Below, piece after piece: positions 1 through 7,660 of a stretch of 64,000 nucleotides of DNA. The stretch's first letter is position 1. Each line of letters opens with the position of its first letter. The notes beneath the pieces were generated by a model. It saw nothing but the letters and a program-made list of their open reading frames with translations. It searched no databases and was not told the origin of the DNA. Made by a program: the position numbers and the translations under genes. Source of the DNA: JAGWBJ01 sp034423015 (GTDB lineage Bacteria; Chloroflexota; Dehalococcoidia; Lucifugimonadales; JAGWBF01); the NCBI GenBank assembly GCA_034423015.1, contig DAOUJG010000030.1, positions 53,908 through 117,907 on the forward strand. Reading direction: 5' to 3'.

Positions 1-2084
1 CGTTGTTGGAAGATGCCCAGGGCCTGGCGAAGCCACGCCTCGGCCTCCTCGTAGTCGTACCTGTTGACGGCCAGCACACCCATCTGAAAGTAGTCCTCCA
101 CACCCAGGGACTCGTCTCCCAGCTCCTCGTAGATGAGCAGGGCCCTCTGGTACCACGAGGAGGCCTCCTCGTAGTCGAACCCCGCCTGGGCGACGATTCC
201 CAAACGGTGGCAGGCCCGGGCTTCGCCGTGCTTGTCGCCCGCGTTCTCATGGGAGACCCGGGACCTCTGGTGCCACTCCTCGGCCTCCTGGAGGGAGAGG
301 CGGCCCTCGGCCACCAGCCCTAGCTGGTGGCATTCGCCGGCGATCTCCGCCGCGTCCTCCAGGGCCTCCCGTATCTCCAGCGCCCTGCCGTGCCACTCCG
401 CGGCCTCGTCGAACCTCCGGCGGGCCTGGGCGATGAGTCCGAGCTGGTGGTAGCAGTCGGCGTTCCCGGCCTCGTTCCCTCCGGCCTCGTTGGTCTCCAG
501 GGCCTTTCGATACCACTCCTCGGCTTCATCCAGCCGGCCCTTGCCCTGGTCGACGAGCCCCAGGTCGTGCTGCACCGACGCGATCTGGGCCTGGTACTCC
601 GGGTCGCCCTTGGATTCCAGGTAGGCCAGCACCCGGCGGGCTATCTCCTCCGCCGAGTCCAGCTCGTCCCGGGCGATGGCGTCGGTGGTCTCCGTGCCCT
701 GGAGGTACAACCAGAGGCTCTCGGCCCCCTTGCTCTCGGCCTCGGACGAGTCCCGGCCGATCTCGGCCATCAGCACCTGGCGGAGCCTTCCCAGCTCCAG
801 CAGGCGTTCCTGCATCTTGTAGACCAGGGCCAGGGGCTGGAAGACGAGCTGGGCCGAGTCCCACTCCCCCGAGGCCCGGGCCAGGTCCAGGGCGCGGAGC
901 AGGTTGGGCTCCTCTGCCAGCACCGCCGTCACCGTCGATTCCGCCTCCTCCGTGGCGAGGCTCTGCAGGAAGTAGTCGCCCATGTCCGCGTATACCCGCA
1001 GGAACACCTGGTCCAGCCCCTCTATCTGGGAGCTCGTCACGTGGGACTCCAGCCGGCCGCGCAGGAACGCGGTCACGTCGCTGGACATCAGGTACACGCT
1101 GGGGGATACCGAGTCCAGGATGGCGCTGCGCCGGGCCTCGCGAAGGAAGGTGCGGCAGGCGCCCCAGCCCATCTCCTCCCCCATGATGGACGCGTACTCG
1201 GGGCCCTGGGTGATGTGGGTGATCACGTCCAGGAGGGCCCGCTGGCGAAAGAGGGCCAGGAAGGGTAGGTGCTTCTTCGTGCGGGCCGACAGCCTGGAGA
1301 AGGAGCAGCGCAGCGCCGCCTCCAGGTGCCTGGTTGCTTCGGGAAGGCCCTCCAGGGCGTCCACGTACTCCCGGCGCAGGGCCGCCGGCCTGTGGTCCTT
1401 CAGGTGGGGCAGCACCAGCCGCATGGCCTGGGGGACGCCCTCCAGCGCCGTCACCAGCCGTACGTGGTCTTCATCGTCCCTGGCCTCCACCTGGGCCTGC
1501 TCCAGGACCAGGCGAGACAGGCTCAGGGAGTCCTCGGGGGACAGGCCCGACAGGTGCAGCACGGACGGGGACTCCAGGGCCGGGGCCCAGTCGACGGACC
1601 TGGCGGTGACGAGGACCCTTCCGGCGCCCCCGGAGAGGTCCCGGAGAAGCTCCAGCAGCTCCCTGCAGTCGTCCTCGGCCATATAGTCGAAGACGTTGTC
1701 CAGGGCGTCCCACACCAGCAGGCACGGGTTGCCCCGGCCGTACTCGACGACCCACCGGCGCTGCTCCTCGCCCGACAGGTGGGCGAACTCGATGCCGCTC
1801 AGCGTGGTGCCCACCTCGTGGAGGACCCGGGCCAGGCCCTGGCCGTACTCGAAGGTCACGAGAAGGACCTCGCCGGGGTCGCCGCCCTCGGCGACGTCCC
1901 TGGCGAACCCGCAGGCGAGCTCCGTCTTCCCCATCCCGGCGGGCCCCGCCATGACCACGGTGGACGCTTCACGGAAGGCCTCGTGGAGGCGCTCCATCTC
2001 CCGCTCCCGGCCAACGAGTCCCAGGGGCCCCGGGGGCGGAAGGTCGTGGGACGCGTGGGATTCCTGCATGGGTTCGGATGCCAT
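1..2084 (-). CDS. STAND-like NTPase with C-terminal TPR repeats (3' end outside the window)
   Basis: The reading frame is open from an ATG at 2084 to the left edge, so at least 694 residues are present and the stop lies outside. A P-loop (GPAGMGKTE, about residues 47-55), a Walker B strand (CLLVWDALDN, 121-130) and a sensor-like RVLVTARS (156-163) define an NB-ARC/AAA-type NTPase at the extreme N-terminus, with no effector domain in front of it. From about residue 430 the protein becomes a run of TPR units of the type EAEEWYRKALE. In this architecture the TPR part usually senses a ligand or partner and the NTPase acts as the switch; that is family knowledge, and the partner here is unknown. 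A -10 box lies only 7 nt before the ATG, so translation may be leaderless. It is transcribed away from the small-gene island to its right. Confidence 0.8.
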   Translation of the reverse strand, partial: MASEPMQESHASHDLPPPGPLGLVGREREMERLHEAFREASTVVMAGPAGMGKTELACGFARDVAEGGDPGEVLLVTFEYGQGLARVLHEVGTTLSGIEFAHLSGEEQRRWVVEYGRGNPCLLVWDALDNVFDYMAEDDCRELLELLRDLSGGAGRVLVTARSVDWAPALESPSVLHLSGLSPEDSLSLSRLVLEQAQVEARDDEDHVRLVTALEGVPQAMRLVLPHLKDHRPAALRREYVDALEGLPEATRHLEAALRCSFSRLSARTKKHLPFLALFRQRALLDVITHITQGPEYASIMGEEMGWGACRTFLREARRSAILDSVSPSVYLMSSDVTAFLRGRLESHVTSSQIEGLDQVFLRVYADMGDYFLQSLATEEAESTVTAVLAEEPNLLRALDLARASGEWDSAQLVFQPLALVYKMQERLLELGRLRQVLMAEIGRDSSEAESKGAESLWLYLQGTETTDAIARDELDSAEEIARRVLAYLESKGDPEYQAQIASVQHDLGLVDQGKGRLDEAEEWYRKALETNEAGGNEAGNADCYHQLGLIAQARRRFDEAAEWHGRALEIREALEDAAEIAGECHQLGLVAEGRLSLQEAEEWHQRSRVSHENAGDKHGEARACHRLGIVAQAGFDYEEASSWYQRALLIYEELGDESLGVEDYFQMGVLAVNRYDYEEAEAWLRQALGIFQQ

Positions 2085-2091
2085 GGCCCGT

Positions 2092-2097
2092 ATTATA
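2092..2097 (-). promoter_or_regulatory. -10 box of the NTPase/TPR gene, leaderless arrangement
   Basis: Read on the minus strand, a consensus TATAAT ends 7 nt before the ATG at 2084. Transcription would then start at or next to the start codon, and no Shine-Dalgarno sequence fits between them. No clear -35 box is seen. Confidence 0.5.
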
Positions 2098-2178
2098 CTA
2101 CGCCGCTCCAGGTTCCCACCTGTAGTGTTTAGTGATTATATACTTGACTCAAAAACGGAGGTGCGTTACTATGGGCGG

Positions 2179-2757
2179 ATGCGGAAGTGGGCTAAACGTA
2201 TCGGCGGTGCCGTTGCCACTGCTTTTCTTGTCCTTTTGGGCTTGCCGGGCCACCTTGACGACGCCGCGCAATGGGTTGGGTGGCTAGGAGCTCTGACAAT
2301 TACTTCGGCAATATATCAATCTCTTGTGTGGGCTGGTGTCCTATGCAGTCTGCTGGTGGCAACCTCCGAGTGGTGGTGGCCGCACTTCAATCGGTGGCGG
2401 TCAGGGCTAGCCATGGATCGAGCCGTGGCTCATGCCGCTGAAAAGCTGGTGCCGGTGGCTGAGGGCGTGTCCGGCCACTCCACCGAGGAGTTGCAGGCTT
2501 TGGTGCCGGTTATTGGCAGGCTCATAGAGACTTGGCAGCCCGTCACTTGGCGCTCCGTGGCCGCAGCGGGATTCTTGGGCTTTAATGAGAGCAAGGCCGA
2601 CCAGTTGCGATTGGAGGCCACGCTTGATGCCCTGGGCATCCCTTATCCGCCCAAGGGCGCGACTAGGGACGAATGGTACTACTACCTAATCCGTCTCCGG
2701 CTAGCGGCAATGGCTGGCGCGGTTTGCGAGGCGCGGGCGATTACGATGGAGGAGTAA
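2179..2757 (+). CDS. Hypothetical membrane-anchored protein
   Basis: 192 residues, family not recognised. The N-terminal third is hydrophobic, with two likely membrane segments at about residues 9-23 and 45-70, the second ending in a Trp-rich stretch. The rest is a soluble, mixed-charge helical domain. The ATG at 2179 is chosen because the frame upstream is unrelated coding on the opposite strand. A GGAGG lies 13 nt upstream, which is rather far, so a GTG at 2161 is possible. Base composition is clearly less GC-rich than the flanking long genes, matching the rest of the 2.1-5.6 kb patch. It is the first gene of a group of small genes on this strand. Function unknown. Confidence 0.55.
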   Translation: MRKWAKRIGGAVATAFLVLLGLPGHLDDAAQWVGWLGALTITSAIYQSLVWAGVLCSLLVATSEWWWPHFNRWRSGLAMDRAVAHAAEKLVPVAEGVSGHSTEELQALVPVIGRLIETWQPVTWRSVAAAGFLGFNESKADQLRLEATLDALGIPYPPKGATRDEWYYYLIRLRLAAMAGAVCEARAITMEE

Positions 2758-2797
2758 TTACTTGACGCAAGTTGGGAGCCCCTGTAAGGTGGGGTTG

Positions 2798-2915
2798 CTC
2801 TACCACGAGCCGGGCCCCCTCCCCATGAGTCCAGGACGGGCGACTAGCCCCCTTGCGGCTCATGGTATGGGAACGGCGGCTTGTGGTAGAGACGCTCAGT
2901 CCTGCCGCAAGGGGG
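2798..2915 (+). promoter_or_regulatory. Two interleaved inverted repeats, candidate RNA pseudoknot before a lipoprotein start
   Basis: Arm A (CTCTACCACGAGCC, 2798-2811) pairs with A' (GGCTTGTGGTAGAG, 2878-2891) over 14 bp with one G-U. Arm B (CCCCCTTGCGGC, 2848-2859) pairs perfectly with B' (GCCGCAAGGGGG, 2904-2915). The order A-B-A'-B' is interleaved, so both stems together would form an H-type pseudoknot. The G-run of B' ends 6 nt before the ATG at 2922 and would serve as its Shine-Dalgarno sequence, so pairing of B with B' would hide the ribosome binding site. Seen directly: the pairing arms and their order. Inferred: RNA folding and a role in translational control. Confidence 0.5.
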
Positions 2916-2921
2916 TTCCCA

Positions 2922-3349
2922 ATGAAGATAGCGGCCCTGGCCTGGTCGTGACCCTGGTTCTCCTGGGATGCGACACGACCCAAACCCAGGAAGTCAACAT
3001 CTACGCATTCCAACCCGAGGAGCTGCAACGGATAGACTTGGCCTACTACCGGGACATGGACCCGAACCCCTGACCTCCGACGAAAAACTTGCCGTCTGCG
3101 ACAACTTCGCTTCGCGGGATTGGGATATGGACGCGGTCATGGCAGAACTGGACGACAATAGGAGCCTCCCATCGGACCACGATAGCGCACGCTGGCCTCC
3201 TGGTCTGGATATGGGAGACGATGGATATACCCGCCAATCAGGTAAGTTTCGATCAGACGGGATCTCGGACCGACCCGGAACACAACCAGGCCCTACTCGC
3301 CGGGTACTGCCTGGGGAAATTCTATCCGGAGAGTATCACCGGGGCGTAG
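2922..3349 (+). pseudogene. Frameshifted small lipoprotein gene
   Basis: An ATG at 2922 with a G-rich ribosome binding site starts MKIAALA and stops after nine codons. One frame over, the sequence continues as a lipoprotein signal peptide (LVVTLVLLGC, lipobox Cys) followed by DTTQTQEVNIYAF and ends near 3073. Protein-like sequence resumes in a third frame (LTSDEKLAVCDNFASRDW, from about 3073) and again in the previous frame up to a stop at 3349 (ending KFYPESITGA). Joined, these give about 140 residues of a secreted lipoprotein needing at least three frame changes. Either the gene is decayed or this patch of the assembly carries indel errors. The next gene starts 21 nt downstream. Family not recognised. 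Confidence 0.4.
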
Positions 3350-3370
3350 ACTAGAGGCAAAGGAGGGCGG

Positions 3371-3628
3371 ATGGACACGTTTGAAGACAGGGTGGATAGA
3401 CTGGTGGCTGTTCTGGAGGAACGTGCCGATCGGCACGATGAAATGATCGGGAGACTGGTCGTCATGTCTGAAAAGCTTGTCGAAATGGATCGGCAACTCA
3501 TGGTCGCAATTGCACGTACCGACGAGAAACTGGAGGAGATACGAAAGGACACACGACAGACGCAGCGTCTATGGGTGAAGTTGGCTCAGAAACACGGATG
3601 GCTGGACGATGAAGACCTTATGGCGTAG
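3371..3628 (+). CDS. Small coiled-coil protein
   Basis: 85 residues, almost entirely charged and helical, with heptad-like spacing from residue 5 to about 65 (DRVDRLVAVLEERADRHDEM and similar). The end is basic-aromatic then acidic. A strong AGGAGGG ribosome binding site lies 5 nt before the ATG. It is followed 14 nt later by a tiny single-pass membrane protein; a soluble coiled-coil plus a small membrane protein could act together, but no family is recognised and no role is claimed. Confidence 0.6.
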   Translation: MDTFEDRVDRLVAVLEERADRHDEMIGRLVVMSEKLVEMDRQLMVAIARTDEKLEEIRKDTRQTQRLWVKLAQKHGWLDDEDLMA

Positions 3629-3642
3629 GACGGGAGGGACGG

Positions 3643-3789
3643 ATGGACATGGACCCGGACCCACTGTGGCACATAAGACGAAAACTGGACCTGGTCACGA
3701 ATCAACTGTACTGGATAATCGCGTTGCTGGTGGTCCTGGTAGTTGTGGGCATCGCCTCTTGTGAGATTCTGTCCGGGACGATCCGGTGA
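3643..3789 (+). CDS. Single-pass mini membrane protein
   Basis: 48 residues from an ATG with a GGGAGGG ribosome binding site. An acidic/basic start (MDMDPDPLWHIRRKLDLVTN) is followed by one strongly hydrophobic helix (YWIIALLVVLVVVGIASC, about residues 23-40) and a short tail. The stop codon lies inside the possible left end of the neighbouring IS1595-type element, so the original C-terminus may have been altered by insertion. Spacing and strand suggest co-transcription with the coiled-coil gene just upstream. No family recognised. Confidence 0.5.
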   Translation: MDMDPDPLWHIRRKLDLVTNQLYWIIALLVVLVVVGIASCEILSGTIR

Positions 3790-3805
3790 TATGTCCCAGC
3801 GAGTC

Positions 3806-4696
3806 CTAAGCGACCAGTTCCTTGTACTCCAGGTGGGGGGCGGCGACCATGCGCCGGAGGGTGTGAACAAAGATGTGTTCGTTGTCCCGATTGTTGAAAC
3901 GCCACTCGAGCTCCGACAGGTACCGGTCAAGGTGCTTGGCACTGACCTTGTGGAAGGCCCCGACGATGGACCGCTTGAAGAGGGACCAGACCCCTTCAAT
4001 GCTGTTCGTGTGAACGTCCCCCAGGACCCATTCCTCCATCCCGTGGTTGACCGTCTCGTGGCGGGTGTTGTGGTCTTCGATGCCCAGGTAAGAAGCCAGT
4101 TCGTCCGTGTAGATGGCCTCGGCTTCGTCCCTGACGGTCCTCCCGATGAAGTTGTGGAGGGTGTCGCGCCGGACATTGGGGATTCTCTCCAGGCAGACAT
4201 TACCGTCCCGCTGGATGGCCCCAGCGACCCAAGTCTTGTTTTTCCTGTAACCCCGGCCCTGGCCCTTCGTCTTACCGCCCACCAGGGTTTCGTCCACTTC
4301 GATGACCCCGACCAGGGTTGGGCCCTCCAGGGGGTCGTTAGCCATTGCCGCCCGTATCCTATGGCAGAGGTACCACGCCGTCTTGTAGGCAACGTTCAGA
4401 GTCCGCTTGAGCTGGAGGGCAGACATGCCCTTTGGGGACTCACACATTAGGTAGGTGGCAAGGAACCACTTCCGGAGGGGAAGGTGGGAGTCGTGCATCA
4501 TGGTCCCAGCCGTCACGCTGAACTGGTAGGAGCAATCGTTGCAGTGGTACTGATTACGGGCCTCTATTTCAGTCAACTTGAGCGACCCGCAGCGGAGACA
4601 CGCGACGCCCGAGGGCCAGCGTAGACGCTCCAGGAGGGCGCGGCAACGGTCGTCACTGTTGTAGTGGTCCATCAAGGTTAGGAGATTCATAGTCAT
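3806..4696 (-). CDS. IS1595-family (ISXO2-like) transposase
   Basis: 296 residues, full length for the family. An N-terminal zinc ribbon has Cys pairs at about 33/36 and 52/55 (CLRC and CNDC). It is followed by the DDE/DDN-type nuclease fold: Asp135 in VIEVDETLVGG, Asp198 in IYTDELASY, and the HTNSIEGVWSLFKR block (about 229-242) that carries the last catalytic residue and is diagnostic of this family. The enzyme would cut and rejoin the ends of its own element. All key positions are intact, so it may be active. Its start codon overlaps, on the opposite strand, the start of a small basic protein. Base composition resembles the surrounding low-GC patch. Confidence 0.92.
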   Translation of the reverse strand: MTMNLLTLMDHYNSDDRCRALLERLRWPSGVACLRCGSLKLTEIEARNQYHCNDCSYQFSVTAGTMMHDSHLPLRKWFLATYLMCESPKGMSALQLKRTLNVAYKTAWYLCHRIRAAMANDPLEGPTLVGVIEVDETLVGGKTKGQGRGYRKNKTWVAGAIQRDGNVCLERIPNVRRDTLHNFIGRTVRDEAEAIYTDELASYLGIEDHNTRHETVNHGMEEWVLGDVHTNSIEGVWSLFKRSIVGAFHKVSAKHLDRYLSELEWRFNNRDNEHIFVHTLRRMVAAPHLEYKELVA

Positions 4697-4853
4697 GGGA
4701 CAGACTCCGAAGAAGAAACGTAGGAATCAGGTACCGAAGGACATAACGGAACGGACGGACTCGGAAGTGGCCGAGTGGCTATTCGGGAAGCGGGTAAAGA
4801 AGGAGATTGACCGGCTTGTGGATACGCCCCCGAAGTCCATAAAGTCAGTCTAA
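4695..4853 (+). CDS. Small basic protein divergent from and overlapping the transposase start
   Basis: 52 residues, starting MGQTPKKKRRNQVPKDITER: a Lys/Arg-rich N-terminus followed by an amphipathic helix (EVAEWLFGKRVKKEIDRL). Its ATG (4695-4697) shares two bases with the transposase ATG on the other strand, so the two genes are divergent with overlapping start codons. It could be a DNA-binding passenger or regulator of the element; that is inference. No ribosome binding site is obvious, and the gene is too short for firm calling. Confidence 0.4.
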   Translation: MGQTPKKKRRNQVPKDITERTDSEVAEWLFGKRVKKEIDRLVDTPPKSIKSV

Positions 4854-4922
4854 CATACTACCGGCTTTGTTTCAAGTAGATAATCACCGTTCATCCGGTG
4901 GCTCACGAAACAGGTGTGCTAG

Positions 4923-5201
4923 CTGGTCAAAGCCATCGTCGGCGATGTCGTCGACCTGGACCGGGTGGTGATGCGGGACACCCAGAGCTATTGCGGTATC
5001 CTCCTCGACGACAACAACCGACGACCCATAGCCCGACTGTACTTCAACACCGCGAAGAAGACGATCGTGGTGCCGACGGGAGAACGCGACGACCGTGGCC
5101 GACGAGAGATGGAGAGTTACGCGCTGGAATCGGTTGACGAGATAGACAAGTATGGCGACCAGTTGCGGGACGTGGTCAGACGTTACCTTCAAGAGGACTA
5201 G
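4923..5201 (+). pseudogene. C-terminal remnant of a type I restriction endonuclease-like protein
   Basis: From just after a TAG (4920-4922) the frame reads LVKAIVGDVVDLDRVVMRD, then SYCGILLDDNNRRPIARLYF, then a DEIDKYGDQL block, ending at 5201. This resembles the C-terminal segment of proteins annotated as type I restriction endonucleases or restriction-like proteins (YCGILLDDNNRKPICRL and a closing helix), which are usually several hundred residues long. Only about 92 codons remain and the homologous part begins before any good start codon (first ATG at 4965), so this is a truncated relic rather than a working enzyme. It sits beside the IS1595-type element, which may have removed the 5' part. 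Confidence 0.5.
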
Positions 5202-5317
5202 GCATTGTTGCAACCGACCCATCCCTGAAAGCCGCTCCTGAATCCGTGGGGCCCCTCTTGCCGCTTGTCCACCGGAACGACCCCGAAGACTAGCCCCCAG
5301 TCCGCGTCGGGATACCC

Positions 5318-5542
5318 ATGCAACTTAGGTCCACGCTGCTGAAGCTTGCCATCGTACTAGTGCCATCCTACACAGCCGCATACCTTACTGGCGAGATGGT
5401 GTGGGTGGTGCCGACTCTGGTAGCATCGGGGATTCTGGCCGCCAACCTTGGCTCCGTGGAGCGTACCGCCACGAGACGGGTGGATGAAGACGGCCAGGAG
5501 GAGGATGGCGAGGACGATGGCGAGGAGACGCTGGACGAATAG
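5318..5542 (+). CDS. Small two-helix membrane protein with acidic tail
   Basis: 74 residues. Residues 5-22 and 27-46 are hydrophobic (LLKLAIVLVPSYTAAYL and WVVPTLVASGILAANL). The C-terminus is very acidic (QEEDGEDDGEETLDE). It is the last gene of the low-GC patch. There is no strong ribosome binding site and no recognised family; the membrane-helix pattern and acidic tail make a real small protein plausible but not certain. Confidence 0.4.
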   Translation: MQLRSTLLKLAIVLVPSYTAAYLTGEMVWVVPTLVASGILAANLGSVERTATRRVDEDGQEEDGEDDGEETLDE

Positions 5543-5603
5543 CTGCTCTAACCGAGGACTGGCTGTCCACCGAACATCAGGCCCGGTTCGTAGGAGGCAC
5601 TTG

Positions 5604-6338
5604 TTATAGCTGGTCACTCTCCCACTTGTAGTGCTTGGAAATCATCCGGTGGAATCCCCAGCGGAACCGGCTGACCTTGGGGATGCCGTAGCTTATCCAC
5701 CGGTCCAGCTCGGCCCGGGCCTCGGGGTGCATGTTGTCCCCCCGGCGGAGGTTCCGGTCGATGGCGTCCTCGCTCTCGCACTCGTACAGGGCCAGGTACT
5801 TGGGGCCGGAGTTGAACCCTCGCACGGCGGGATGGTCCAGGGCCCGAAAGCGTCCGGCCGTCACGTAGCCGGGGACCTTGAGCAGGTTGGGCACGTGGGA
5901 CTCGGTGTACCAGCGGTCCCACTCCTCCTCGTAGACCGGGTCCACGTCGGCGGTCACCAGGCTCAGGGGCCGGTCCGAGGTCAGCAGCGGGTCCCTGAGG
6001 GGCGCACCGCTGATCTGCTCGTAAACGTTGGCCAGACGGTCGGACATGCCCTGGAGGCCCAGGAATCCGGCGTACTCGCCTTTGACGATGGGATGGACCG
6101 CAGGGCCGTCCCACAGGTACAGGGAGTCCAGGTCATCCCGGCCCCGTATGCCGTACAGGGCCGTGAACCTGGTCGGGTCGTCCAGGCCCACGTACCGCTG
6201 GGCCCACAGGTATCCGGGCACGCGGAGGAAGTTGGGCAGGTGGTTGTTGTACCAGGTGTTGAACTCCCTCCAGTGCCTCGGCTCGCAGTTGATCTGCACC
6301 ATGAGCATGAGCCCGGTGCTTTCCCCGCTGTTCGTCAT
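5604..6338 (-). CDS. Two-domain dimeric alpha/beta-barrel protein (EthD/ABM-like)
   Basis: 244 residues made of two similar halves. Each half has an initial beta strand (LMLMVQINC; LSLVTADVD) followed by a WREFNTWYNNHLPNFLRVPG or WDRWYTESHVPNLLKVPGY segment, the hallmark of ferredoxin-like dimeric alpha/beta barrels of the EthD/antibiotic-monooxygenase type. Such proteins bind small hydrophobic molecules; many are of unknown function. The ATG at 6338 has a GGGAGGTG ribosome binding site lying in the end of the transporter gene upstream (13-nt gap), so the two are probably co-transcribed and may serve the same small-molecule pathway. Confidence 0.7.
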   Translation of the reverse strand: MTNSGESTGLMLMVQINCEPRHWREFNTWYNNHLPNFLRVPGYLWAQRYVGLDDPTRFTALYGIRGRDDLDSLYLWDGPAVHPIVKGEYAGFLGLQGMSDRLANVYEQISGAPLRDPLLTSDRPLSLVTADVDPVYEEEWDRWYTESHVPNLLKVPGYVTAGRFRALDHPAVRGFNSGPKYLALYECESEDAIDRNLRRGDNMHPEARAELDRWISYGIPKVSRFRWGFHRMISKHYKWESDQL

Positions 6339-6351
6339 AGGAGCACCTCCC

Positions 6352-7596
6352 TCATTCCGCCGGTTCGGCCGCCAGGGCCGGGGCCCGCGTCGCCAGCCTC
6401 GTGAGCAGCAGGCATGCCAACACCAGGCACACCACCAGGCTCACGACCGCGGCGGGCTGGCCGAAGCCCAGGGTGACCGAGATGACGGCCCACATGAAGT
6501 AGCCGATGACCCGCGCCAGCTTTCCCACCATCCCGTGAAGCCCGAAGAACTCTCCCACGTACTCGGGGGGAGAGAAGCTCATAATCATCGGCCGGTCGGC
6601 GGCGAACACGCAGGAGACGGACAGGCCCGTGAGAATACCCACCGCCCACCACAGGTCGGTGGTCCAGGAGAGCACGGGGATGGCCAGGGCGATGAGCAGC
6701 AGCGCCACCCACCCGACGAGCCCCGAGACGAGGACCGTCGACGCGCCAATCCTGTCCACCAGCCTGCCCCACAGCAGGCCGCAGGGGATGGCCACCGAGA
6801 TGCCGGCGACCAGGACCACCTGGATCTCCTGGTCGGTCAACCCGATGGTGTCCGAGGCGTAGATGACGGCGAACCCGGTGGCCGTGCTGATGCCGATGCC
6901 GAACAGGAACCGGGCGAGCAGGTACGTGCGCAGCCCCGGGAAGCGGCCCATGCTCCGCAGGTTCGACGATAGCTGGCGCCAGGCCTCGCCGGCCCGTTCG
7001 AGGACGGTGGCGGGGCGCACGTCCCCTGCCTGTTCCCTCAGGAACAGGAATATGGGCAGCGCGAACAGGAGGAACAGCACGGCAACTATGCGAAATACCG
7101 CCACGTATCCCCAGCGGTCGGATACCAGCAGGGCGGTGCCCACGGCCAGGAAGGAGCCCAGGTAGCCGATGCCCACCCCCATGCCGGCGACGAACCCCCG
7201 GTTGGCGAGGGTGCTCACCTCGGTGAGCAGCGAGTTGTAGAACACCGTGCCCAGCTCCATGGCGCATAGGGCGAGGGCGAACAGCCCCAGGGACATCAGC
7301 GTCCCGCCGGTGTCTATGAGCAGGGTCACGGCGATGCACAGCAGGGTCGTGGTCAGGAGCAGGGGGATCCGCCTGCCCGTCTGGTCCGAATAGGAGCCGC
7401 AGAAGGGCGAGGCCACCAGCACCACGGCCATGGTGGCGGACATGGTGTACCCGAACATGGCGTCGTCCCCGCCCCGGTCGTTGGTCAGCCACAGGGGGAA
7501 GGCGAGCCCGACGACGCCGACCCAGAAGACGGTGTTGGCGATGTCGTAGGAGACCCAGGAGGCTACCGCGACCGGCCCTGCCTTGCGCTCCTCCAA
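6352..7596 (-). CDS. UMF1-type MFS transporter
   Basis: 414 residues with about twelve hydrophobic segments. The start, SWVSYDIANTVFWVGVVGLAF, and the following loop motif (SPFCGSYSDQTGRRIPLLL, an MFS A-motif) fit the UMF1/Atg22-like branch of the major facilitator superfamily. It is an inner-membrane permease; substrate unknown. The likely start is TTG at 7594-7596, since no ATG lies upstream in frame. It is followed closely by the EthD-like gene on the same strand. A weak GAAGAG ribosome binding site lies upstream. Confidence 0.85.
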   Translation of the reverse strand: MEERKAGPVAVASWVSYDIANTVFWVGVVGLAFPLWLTNDRGGDDAMFGYTMSATMAVVLVASPFCGSYSDQTGRRIPLLLTTTLLCIAVTLLIDTGGTLMSLGLFALALCAMELGTVFYNSLLTEVSTLANRGFVAGMGVGIGYLGSFLAVGTALLVSDRWGYVAVFRIVAVLFLLFALPIFLFLREQAGDVRPATVLERAGEAWRQLSSNLRSMGRFPGLRTYLLARFLFGIGISTATGFAVIYASDTIGLTDQEIQVVLVAGISVAIPCGLLWGRLVDRIGASTVLVSGLVGWVALLLIALAIPVLSWTTDLWWAVGILTGLSVSCVFAADRPMIMSFSPPEYVGEFFGLHGMVGKLARVIGYFMWAVISVTLGFGQPAAVVSLVVCLVLACLLLTRLATRAPALAAEPAE

Positions 7597-7660
7597 GGCT
7601 ACTCTTCACCGGCCCGTTGCAGGGTAAGACCACCGGCTTGGATCACCTGCACAAGGGCCT

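Larger units (their letters stand above)
3783..4864. mobile_element. IS1595-type insertion sequence (boundaries tentative)
   Basis: The core is the transposase gene 3806-4696. Just outside it, CCGGTGATATGT (3783-3794) and, reading inward from the other side, CCGGTAGTATGT (complement of 4853-4864) match at 10 of 12 positions and could be terminal inverted repeats. They would enclose the small gene 4695-4853 as a passenger. No clear 8-bp target duplication is seen, so the ends are not secure. Confidence 0.3.

Noticed and set aside
3792..4700. TGTCCCA inverted pair next to the transposase as the element ends
   Set aside because: Only 7 bp and the right copy would leave just a few bases before the start codon; the 12-bp pair at 3783/4864 is a better, though still weak, candidate.
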